Assembly (NCBI GenBank): GCA_028817255.1
Contig: JAPPQA010000012.1
Location: 7,496-27,118 of the forward strand
Length of the DNA stretch: 19,623 bases
Origin: Gammaproteobacteria bacterium
GTDB taxonomy: Bacteria > Pseudomonadota > Gammaproteobacteria > Porifericomitales > Porifericomitaceae
Direction of reading: 5' to 3'
In this document: positions 7,251 to 13,126 of the stretch, in pieces
Position numbering within the stretch: the stretch's first letter is position 1
Layout of the letters: the number at the start of each line of letters is the position of its first letter
The notes under the pieces: generated by a model
Told to the model about the DNA's origin: nothing
Seen by the model: the letters and a program-made list of their open reading frames with translations, nothing else
Databases searched by the model: none
Translations under genes and position numbers: made by a program

Positions 7251-7931
7251 ATGGCATCCCTTCGCGCGAAAGCCCCGAACCTGGCGCAGGCCAGGCGGCT
7301 GCAACGGGAGTTGCGCGCCGCGGTCCGCACCGACGACGACTTCGGCCCGGTGCGCGCCGTGGCCGGGACCGACGTGGGCTTCGCCGACGGCGGCAGCACC
7401 GCCCGCGGCGCCGTCGTGTTGCTGTCTTTCCCCGGGCTCGAGATCCTGGAGCGGGCTCTGGTCGCGCGCCCGGTGGATTTCCCCTACATCCCGGGCTACC
7501 TCTCCTTCCGCGAGTTGCCGGTGCTGCTGGACGCCCTGGCCCGGCTGCGCCGCGCCCCGGACCTGGTGCTCTGCGACGGCCAGGGCCTCGCCCATCCGCG
7601 GCGCTTCGGCATCGCCTGCCACCTCGGCGTCGCTACCGGCCTGCCGAGCGTCGGCGTCGCCAAATCCCGGCTGGTCGGCAGTTACCGCGAACCGGCCAGG
7701 GCCAAAGGCAGCGCCAGCCCGTTGCTGCACGACGGCGAACGCATCGGCACCGTGTTGCGCAGCCGCGCCGGCGTCAGCCCCCTGTTCGTATCCGGCGGTC
7801 ACCGGGTGTCGCTGGCCGCCGCCGAGCGCTACACCCTGGCCTGCTGTACCCGCTACCGCCTCCCGGAGACCACCCGCGCCGCCCACCGGCTGGCCTCCGG
7901 CTGGCGCCGCCCCGGGCATGGCGCCTCGTAG
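7251..7931 (+). CDS. nfi: Endonuclease V (deoxyinosine-specific repair nuclease)
   Basis: A 226-residue enzyme that nicks DNA near deoxyinosine and other deaminated bases, close in length to E. coli Nfi. Catalytic acids are in VAGTDVGF (Asp41), SFRELP (Glu88) and LVLCDGQG (Asp109); His212 matches the C-terminal histidine of the family. The strand-separating wedge PYIPGYLSFRE (Tyr79) is intact, as is GVAKSRLVG. ATG 7251 is chosen because GGAG lies 6 nt upstream; a GTG at 7227 in the same frame would add eight residues and has no ribosome binding site. The gene is divergent from the leuA operon and converges with the next gene, leaving only 26 nt between their stops, with no obvious terminator. 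Confidence 0.93.
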   Translation: MASLRAKAPNLAQARRLQRELRAAVRTDDDFGPVRAVAGTDVGFADGGSTARGAVVLLSFPGLEILERALVARPVDFPYIPGYLSFRELPVLLDALARLRRAPDLVLCDGQGLAHPRRFGIACHLGVATGLPSVGVAKSRLVGSYREPARAKGSASPLLHDGERIGTVLRSRAGVSPLFVSGGHRVSLAAAERYTLACCTRYRLPETTRAAHRLASGWRRPGHGAS

Positions 7932-7957
7932 CGCCCCGTAGTGCCCTGAACGCCCGC

Positions 7958-8707
7958 TCAGCCGCGCAGCAGCCGGAACTGCTCGAACAGTACCAGCGCG
8001 CCCCAGACCAGCGCCGCGATCATGATTGCCGAGCCCACCCAATGGGCCGCCAGGGCAATTTCGCGACAGTGAAACAGCAAGCCCGTTTCCGTCAGCAGGT
8101 ACTCCCAGTCGTGGGCCCCGTAGGGCGAGGTATGGCCGTAGTTGCCGCCCAGCAGGGGCAGGTCGCCGTGGATGGCGTCGTTGATGTACGGGGTCATGTC
8201 CACGAAGCTTTGGCCGAGCCACCAGCCGCACATGGCCGCGCCGAAGGTATTGCTGTGCTTCAGCAGAAACACGCCCAGGCAGATCGCCGGCATGAGCAAT
8301 TGGCCCAGGCTGCCGCCCGCCGAGGCGATGAAATCGTTGCCCAGTATGGCGAAAATGGTGTGGCCCGCCTCGTGAAAGGGCAGGTGCACAAGGTGCATGA
8401 AAAGCTCGGTTCCCGTCCTGTCCTCAATGGGCGTGGCCATCATGCGCAGCCCCTCGAAGGCCAGGAACGCGAGCAGCGCCGCCCGGCAGAAAACGAAGCC
8501 GGCGATTTGCTGTCCGCTGCCGGGGAACAGAAGGATATCCTTTATGCCGGCCGTCGCGTTTTCGTCGAACTCGACCGGTTCTTCGCTCTCTATGCTGGCC
8601 TTTTTCTGGGCGCGGCGCTTCTGGTAGTACTCGTGAAATTTGATGCCGCACTGTTGGCAGGTCGGCCTGTAGCCGATCCGCTCGAACTGGCATCGGGGGC
8701 ATTGCAT
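7958..8707 (-). CDS. Membrane protein with zinc ribbon and HEAGH metallopeptidase motif
   Basis: I do not recognise a named family for this 249-residue protein. It starts with a zinc-ribbon-like module, CPRC (Cys3, Cys6) and CQQC (Cys17, Cys20), followed by a basic then acidic linker (residues 25-50). Hydrophobic segments occur around 68-90, 108-123, 130-150, 155-170 and 218-243. In the second, LPFHEAGHTIFAILGND contains the zinc-protease signature HEAGH (His112, Glu113, His116) at a membrane-embedded position, as in site-2-type (M50) proteases. A later polar stretch, FVDMTPYINDAIHGD, could supply the third metal ligand (Asp170 or a nearby His). No Shine-Dalgarno is visible before the ATG. 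A regulatory or quality-control intramembrane protease is plausible but unproven; adjacency to the respiratory cluster, transcribed divergently, gives no firm clue. Confidence 0.75.
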   Translation of the reverse strand: MQCPRCQFERIGYRPTCQQCGIKFHEYYQKRRAQKKASIESEEPVEFDENATAGIKDILLFPGSGQQIAGFVFCRAALLAFLAFEGLRMMATPIEDRTGTELFMHLVHLPFHEAGHTIFAILGNDFIASAGGSLGQLLMPAICLGVFLLKHSNTFGAAMCGWWLGQSFVDMTPYINDAIHGDLPLLGGNYGHTSPYGAHDWEYLLTETGLLFHCREIALAAHWVGSAIMIAALVWGALVLFEQFRLLRG

Positions 8708-8748
8708 GAGGATTGCGCGTCGCGTTTCGTCGTCGGGATGCAGGCGCT

Positions 8749-8777
8749 AGTGTACATAGCCGCCGCCGTCCGGCCAA
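8749..8777 (-). promoter_or_regulatory. Weak candidate promoter for the HEAGH protein gene
   Basis: On the minus strand, TTGGCC (complement of 8772-8777) and TACACT (complement of 8749-8754) are 17 nt apart, about 45 nt before the ATG. The match is moderate only. Confidence 0.3.
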
Positions 8778-8847
8778 GGCCGTGTATGGGGCTTTCAGTG
8801 TCCGGGCGGGGTCTCTCTACGTGTACATCCGCGGGGGCATCTGTACA
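8751..8847. repeat. Three TGTACA palindromes, possible operator
   Basis: TGTACA occurs at 8751-8756, 8822-8827 and 8842-8847; the first two are embedded in identical GTGTACAT. The last two are 20 bp apart, two helical turns, and lie about 30-55 bp upstream of the -35 box of the respiratory cluster promoter. The first overlaps the candidate promoter of the divergent gene. This looks like a regulator-binding region, but no regulator can be named. Confidence 0.35.
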
Positions 8848-8877
8848 GGCATCTAAGGGGGTTGAAAAAGGGGGGGG

Positions 8878-8906
8878 TTGACAAGCGGGGAGTACTGCCT
8901 TCTAAT
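8878..8906 (+). promoter_or_regulatory. Strong sigma70 promoter of the respiratory cluster
   Basis: A perfect TTGACA (8878-8883) and TCTAAT (8901-8906) are separated by 17 nt, giving a start near 8913 and a leader of about 58 nt before the cupredoxin-like gene. An inverted repeat, CTGCC and GGCAG (8895-8911), brackets the -10 box and could be an operator. Confidence 0.75.
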
Positions 8907-8947
8907 GGCAGGCATGGGCTGAGAGGTTGTTGCTTTGTTCTCGCTTA

Positions 8948-8959
8948 GGAGGTCATGCG
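8948..8959 (+). repeat. 12-bp repeat GGAGGTCATGCG, copy 1
   Basis: An exact copy of 9798-9809. It contains a Shine-Dalgarno and an ATG opening a 13-codon out-of-frame frame that overlaps the start of the cupredoxin-like gene. A second AGGAGG (8960-8965) serves the real start. Confidence 0.5.
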
Positions 8960-8970
8960 AGGAGGTCATG

Positions 8971-9780
8971 ATGAGACATCGCTTCTACACCTTTGACACT
9001 TTGAATACCTTTGCATGCGCCCGGCGGGCTCCCGTCGGCGAGGCGCATTCCCCTTCTTTGGTCTTAAGTCGTTGTCAGGCGCCGGTTTTGCGCGTTGCCG
9101 CAACGGCTTTGCTGTTTGTCGCCGGCGCGGCGAATGCCTATAAGGAAGTGGATGTGGCGGGAGGCGGCTCGATTCAGGGCAAGGTCGTGTTTAACGGCAC
9201 GGTTCCGATGAAGACGATCATCCCGACCAAGGATGCCGAGATCTGCGGCGCGAAGCGCAAGGAACCGCAGATTCTGGTCACCGAAGACAAGAGCGTGCGG
9301 CAGGCCGTGGTTTATCTCAAGGGCGTCAAGGAGGGGAAAGCCTGGGGCGATGCCACCGCCAAGCCGGTGTTGGATCAGAAGGCTTGCCGCTTCGAGCCGA
9401 AGGTCCAGATTATGCCGCGGGGCGATATTGATATCGTCAACTCGGACCCGGTGTTGCACAACACGCATGGCTACTATGGCCGGCGCACGGCGTTTAACCT
9501 GGCCTTGCCGAACGAAGGTCAAACCATCACCAGACAGCTGAAAAAGCCCGGCATCGTCAAGGTGGATTGCGATGCCCACGGCTGGATGCTGGCCCATATT
9601 TACGTCGCCGACAATCCCTATTACGCCCTCAGCGGCGAGGACGGCACGTTCAATATCACCGATGTTCCGCCGGGCGACTATACCCTGGTCGTCTGGCAAC
9701 GTTTGACGGGAGCGACCGAGACCGCCGTGAAGGTGGAAGCCGAGCAAGCGGCCGAGGTCGTCGTGGAGTTGAAGAAGTAA
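8971..9780 (+). CDS. Exported cupredoxin-like protein with carboxypeptidase-regulatory-like domain
   Basis: A 269-residue secreted protein, probably a periplasmic copper or electron-transfer protein. A hydrophobic signal core, VLRVAATALLFVAGAANA, ends near residue 58 and is preceded by an unusually long n-region of about 40 residues. The mature part (about 60-210) has a cupredoxin-like pattern: PVLHNTHGYY (His163, His166) and VDCDAHGWMLAHIYV (Cys200, His203, Met206), the His/Cys/His/Met set of a type 1 copper site, though the C-x2-H-x2-M spacing is tight. Residues about 212-269 (SGEDGTFNITDVPPGDYTLVVW) form a regulatory-like beta domain. ATG 8971 is chosen because AGGAGG lies 5 nt upstream; ATG 8968 and TTG 8935 are in frame, and TTG 9058 would give a normal-length signal. 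It leads a group with a Tat metallophosphoesterase, a cytochrome c and cbb3 oxidase genes, which supports a respiratory role. Confidence 0.75.
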   Translation: MRHRFYTFDTLNTFACARRAPVGEAHSPSLVLSRCQAPVLRVAATALLFVAGAANAYKEVDVAGGGSIQGKVVFNGTVPMKTIIPTKDAEICGAKRKEPQILVTEDKSVRQAVVYLKGVKEGKAWGDATAKPVLDQKACRFEPKVQIMPRGDIDIVNSDPVLHNTHGYYGRRTAFNLALPNEGQTITRQLKKPGIVKVDCDAHGWMLAHIYVADNPYYALSGEDGTFNITDVPPGDYTLVVWQRLTGATETAVKVEAEQAAEVVVELKK

Positions 9781-9797
9781 GCGGCAGGCCTCCTCTT

Positions 9798-9809
9798 GGA
9801 GGTCATGCG
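9798..9809 (+). repeat. 12-bp repeat GGAGGTCATGCG, copy 2
   Basis: It is identical to 8948-8959 and again just upstream of a real ribosome binding site (AGGAGG at 9822-9827). Its ATG opens only a four-codon frame (MRKE). Confidence 0.5.
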
Positions 9810-9836
9810 GAAAGAATAGTTAGGAGGTATTTCGTC

Positions 9837-10985
9837 ATGAGCGAGTTGGATGATGTTCGTCGCACGATGCATCGGGAGTTGAACGCTCCAGGCAAGCGCC
9901 CCGATGCAACCACCCGGATTACCCGCCGGACTTTTCTGCGAAGGTCTATAGTCGGCGGCACTGCCGTGGGCGCCGCGGCCTACGGCTGGTTCCCGCTGAT
10001 CAACACGATAGATGTCGCTTCGGCGGCGGTGTCCGAGCCGTTTCGCTTCGCCTGGATCTCCGATACCCATCTTTATCCGGCCGATGTGAACACGCGGTTC
10101 GTTGACAAAACGAAGCGCGCGATCGAAGAGGTGCAGGCCATGAATCCGCCGGTGGATTTCATGATCTTCGGCGGCGATCTGGCGCAACGCGGCGACCCGG
10201 TGGAGTTGGAACTGGGCAAGCAGCTGCTGAAGGAGTTGAAGGTCGAGCAGCTGTTCATTCCCGGCGAGCATGACTGGTACCTGGACCTGGGCAAGAAGTG
10301 GGAGAAGGATTTCGGCAAGTCGCCCTGGAAGAAGGACCACAAGGGCGTGCGCCTGATCGGTCTCAACACCGTCGGCCAGGCGCCGGATTACTGGTCGGTC
10401 AAGAAGATGAGCCCGAAGGAGCGCATGGCTCACATGGAGGTGCTGGACGGTACCGTGGCCGGCCCCTGGTCCGGACTGGGACCCAAGCAGTTGCAGTGGT
10501 TGCAGAAAGCCGTCTCCGACTGGCCGAAGGGCGATCCGATGATCCTGTTCACCCATAATCCGCTCTACGAGTACTATCCGCCGTGGAACTTCTGGGTGCG
10601 GGACTGGCGCGAGGTGCACGAGATCCTCGACGGCTACACCAACGTTACCAATATCCACGGTCACGTTCACCAGGTGCTGTACAACGAGATCGGCAGCATG
10701 CGCTCGATCGGCATGTTGGCGACCTCCTGGCCGTGGCCTTACGCGCCGGAGGGCGTGCCCGCGCTGACCAAGCCCATGCTCCGGGTCGATCCCGGCGATC
10801 ACTTCGACGGCGTCGGCTGGTCTCTGATCGGCATGGATACCAACGGCAAGGCGGCCAACACCTACAAGATGTGGCGCAAGGCGGAGCATATCTTTGCCGA
10901 GGCGACGGCCGATTCCGGAACCGGCGACAATGACAATCAGATCTTGAGTCGGCGCATCGCTGACAAGATGTGGCCTTACAAGTAA
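9837..10985 (+). CDS. Tat-exported metallophosphoesterase (calcineurin-like)
   Basis: A 382-residue protein of the calcineurin-like phosphoesterase superfamily. A twin-arginine signal, TRRTFLRRS (Arg30, Arg31), is followed by a hydrophobic segment to about residue 65, so it is exported folded, probably with its metals. Metal-site motifs appear in order: ISDTHL (Asp76, His78), GGDLAQRGD (Asp114), GEHD (144-146), FTHNPL (His240) and IHGHVH (His276, His278). The third motif is normally GNHD or GNHE; here Asn is replaced by Glu144. The C-terminal part (about 285-382) is rich in Trp and has no motif I recognise. The ATG has AGGAGG about 9 nt upstream. It lies between the cupredoxin-like and cytochrome c genes, so a role in periplasmic electron transfer or oxidase maturation is more likely than general phosphate scavenging; the substrate is unknown. 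Confidence 0.85.
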   Translation: MSELDDVRRTMHRELNAPGKRPDATTRITRRTFLRRSIVGGTAVGAAAYGWFPLINTIDVASAAVSEPFRFAWISDTHLYPADVNTRFVDKTKRAIEEVQAMNPPVDFMIFGGDLAQRGDPVELELGKQLLKELKVEQLFIPGEHDWYLDLGKKWEKDFGKSPWKKDHKGVRLIGLNTVGQAPDYWSVKKMSPKERMAHMEVLDGTVAGPWSGLGPKQLQWLQKAVSDWPKGDPMILFTHNPLYEYYPPWNFWVRDWREVHEILDGYTNVTNIHGHVHQVLYNEIGSMRSIGMLATSWPWPYAPEGVPALTKPMLRVDPGDHFDGVGWSLIGMDTNGKAANTYKMWRKAEHIFAEATADSGTGDNDNQILSRRIADKMWPYK

Positions 10986-10998
10986 GGAGGGGCGAGCG

Positions 10999-11457
10999 AT
11001 GAAAAGCAAACACAAATCTTACTTGCTTTCGGTTCTGAGCGGTGCGCTGGCATTGGGTCTGGTCATGAGCGCCAATGTCGTGATGGCTCACAAGGAAAAG
11101 CACACGACCGAGCAGTTGCAGGCTTTTGAAGAGGAGTTCATGGCGCAAGTGCGGCTCGGCGATCTGCTCTGGCACGGCGACGCGGCTTCCCAGAAGGAGT
11201 TGGGGGTCAACCTGTCCAACTCGGGGGCGGCCTGTGCGATGTGCCACCCGGATACTGCCGATGCGCATCCGCAGGGCTATCCGAAGTTTCAGGAGCAGAT
11301 GGGCGAGTTCGCGACGTTCCGCGACATGGTCAACTGGTGCATCGAAAAGCCTCAAGAGGGCGAGAAGATCGATCCGGACGGCCCGGCCATGAAGGCGTTG
11401 GAAGCCTACGCCTATTGGGCCAACCGCGGCTCCAAGCTCGAACCGGGGCGGCACTGA
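10999..11457 (+). CDS. Periplasmic monoheme cytochrome c
   Basis: A 152-residue cytochrome with a Sec signal peptide (hydrophobic residues 8-30, cleavage near VVMA). One haem-binding site, CAMCH (Cys79, Cys82, His83), lies mid-protein in SNSGAACAMCHPDTADAH. The following segment, GYPKFQEQMGEFATFRDMVNWCIEKP, resembles SoxA/TsdA-type sulfur cytochromes from memory; Cys114 in NWCIEKP is a candidate distal haem ligand, with Met110 as the alternative. The ATG follows GGAGGGGCGAGCG, 13 nt after the phosphoesterase stop, so the two are co-transcribed. Given the oxidase genes downstream it is a natural electron donor to the oxidase or part of an enzyme feeding it. It is not a class I c4 or c5 cytochrome. 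Confidence 0.88.
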   Translation: MKSKHKSYLLSVLSGALALGLVMSANVVMAHKEKHTTEQLQAFEEEFMAQVRLGDLLWHGDAASQKELGVNLSNSGAACAMCHPDTADAHPQGYPKFQEQMGEFATFRDMVNWCIEKPQEGEKIDPDGPAMKALEAYAYWANRGSKLEPGRH

Positions 11458-11686
11458 GGGGGTGTCGCTGACTCTGCCGGGCGGGCGCTTCTTTTGAAGG
11501 GGGCGCTCGCTCTGTAGGGAGCGGACGACAGGTAAGAACTCTGGGGGGGCATCTTCGGAAGCCCTCCGTGTTCGGCGGTCTGTCGGCCCGGTCGGTTGAG
11601 AAGATGGTTCCAGGCGTCGTGAGGCGGCGCAGGAAGTCTTCAGCGATGCGAACGACGATAAGCAAGAACGAGGCAGGCATGGGGAG
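11458..11686 (+). other. 229-nt gap before ccoN
   Basis: No convincing gene. The first part has imperfect inverted repeats (GGCGCTTC then GAAG...GGCGC near 11481-11506) without a following T tract, so a read-through or processing site is possible. No FNR/ANR box (TTGAT-N4-ATCAA) or good sigma70 promoter is seen. A 35-codon Arg-rich frame starting at 11604 overlaps ccoN and is doubtful. Confidence 0.4.
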
Positions 11687-13126
11687 ATGGCAAGCACAGC
11701 AGAAAGCATAGCGGGCGGTAGCGGCAGCAGCATCAACTACGATGAGATCACCGACTACAAGCTAATTCGGCAGTGGCTGTTATGGGGCGTCGTCTGGCTG
11801 ATGTTCGCCCCTTCGGTCGGGATCACCATCTCGACCATGTTCAATTTCCCGGAATACCTGGGCCAGAATGAATACCTCACTTTTGGCCGCTTGCGCCCCA
11901 TGCATGTCAACGGGGTGATATTCGGGGCATTCTCGACCTTGTTCGTGGGCCTGGTGTTCTACCTGTTGCCGCGCCTGACCGGCACCGCGGTTTACAAGGC
12001 GCACTGGGGTTACCCGCTGTTGTGGCTGTGGAACGCCGCGCTGGTGGTCGGCATGATCTCGCTTCTGCTGGGATACAACCAGGGCCTGGAGGCTGGCGAG
12101 TTGCCGTTGATCCCGGACATCATGTTCTTCACGGCGGTCGCGATCATGACCTTCCAGGTCATCATGACGGTCGCCAAGCGGGTGATCCGGCCGATGTACG
12201 TCGCGCTGTGGTACCTGGTGGCGGCGCTGGTCTGGACCGTCGCCAACTTGCTGCTCGGCTTCGTGATCCCCTATGCCATTCCCGGCATTAACAACGCCGC
12301 CTTTCACGGGCTGTTTCTGCACTACATCGTCGGGCTGTGGATTACGCCGGCCGGTTACGTGCTGATCTATTATTTCCTGCCGGCCAGCGTCAAGAATCCC
12401 GTTTACAGCCATAAGCTGTCCATGATCGGGTTCTGGTCGCTGGCGGTGTTCTATCCCTTCGTTGGGTTGCACCATTACCTGTACAGCCCCTTCGCCGACT
12501 GGGCCGAGACCCTGGCGATCATCACTTCGATGCTGTTGATTATCCCGGTGTGGACGGTTTTGCAGAATTTCTTCGGCACGATGATCGGGCGCTGGAACAA
12601 TTTCGGTCAGAATCTGTGCGCCAAATTTATGATCATGGGTTCGATCATGTACCTGTTGGGGTGTTTCCAGGGTTCGACCGAGGCCCTGCGTTCGATCCAG
12701 GAGCCGACTCACTTTACCGATTTCGTGATCAGTCACTCGCATCTTACCGTCTTCGGCACCTTTGTGGTCTGGGCCATTGGCGGACTGGTGTACGTCTGGC
12801 CGCGCCTGTGCGGCAGGCCGCTGTGGTCGTTCAACCTGGCCAACTGGTCCTTCTGGCTGATCACCTGCGGCATTTCCCTGATGGGTATCGGGCTGTCGGC
12901 GCAGGGGATAGAGCAGGGCTACATGCTGATGGCCGGCGCGGAGTGGGTGGATACGGTGGTCGCGATGAAGCCCTACTGGCTGGTGCGCACGATCGCGGGC
13001 GCCCTGATGGATATCGGCATCTCGTTGCTGGCCTATAACTTGATGCGCACGGCGCTGTCGGCGGCGCCCAGTACTCGCGCCGAGCCGGCGGCCGGGGTTG
13101 CCGCGCCGGCCCAAGGTTCCGCGTAA
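11687..13126 (+). CDS. ccoN: cbb3-type cytochrome c oxidase subunit I (CcoN-like)
   Basis: A 479-residue integral membrane haem-copper oxidase subunit with about 12 helices, reducing O2 and pumping protons. Ligands align with C-type oxidases: low-spin haem His73 (RPMHVN), CuB His212 (LHYIVGLWIT), the cross-linked Tyr256 six residues before CuB His262-His263 (YPFVGLHHYLYSP), and haem His350 and His352 (DFVISHSHLTVFG). The position of Tyr before HH is diagnostic for the cbb3 class and argues against a NO reductase. One oddity is CFQGSTEALRS, where the family normally has FEGP: Gln328 replaces the conserved Glu. The ATG has only GAGG 13 nt upstream, a weak site. The stop overlaps the next gene as TAATG. 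The C-terminal Ala/Pro tail of about 20 residues is not conserved. Confidence 0.93.
   Translation: MASTAESIAGGSGSSINYDEITDYKLIRQWLLWGVVWLMFAPSVGITISTMFNFPEYLGQNEYLTFGRLRPMHVNGVIFGAFSTLFVGLVFYLLPRLTGTAVYKAHWGYPLLWLWNAALVVGMISLLLGYNQGLEAGELPLIPDIMFFTAVAIMTFQVIMTVAKRVIRPMYVALWYLVAALVWTVANLLLGFVIPYAIPGINNAAFHGLFLHYIVGLWITPAGYVLIYYFLPASVKNPVYSHKLSMIGFWSLAVFYPFVGLHHYLYSPFADWAETLAIITSMLLIIPVWTVLQNFFGTMIGRWNNFGQNLCAKFMIMGSIMYLLGCFQGSTEALRSIQEPTHFTDFVISHSHLTVFGTFVVWAIGGLVYVWPRLCGRPLWSFNLANWSFWLITCGISLMGIGLSAQGIEQGYMLMAGAEWVDTVVAMKPYWLVRTIAGALMDIGISLLAYNLMRTALSAAPSTRAEPAAGVAAPAQGSA

Noticed and set aside
11604..11711. A 35-codon Arg-rich frame before ccoN
   Set aside because: Poor ribosome binding site, overlaps the ccoN start in another frame, and shows no recognisable feature.
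9678..13114. Long minus-strand frames opposite the phosphoesterase and ccoN
   Set aside because: Compositionally biased His/Arg/Gln-rich shadows of well-supported plus-strand genes.
11687..13126. Identification of the oxidase subunit as a NO reductase (NorB-like)
   Set aside because: The Tyr six residues before the CuB His pair and the CcoO, CcoS and CcoI neighbours fit a cbb3 oxidase; no NorC-type gene is present.
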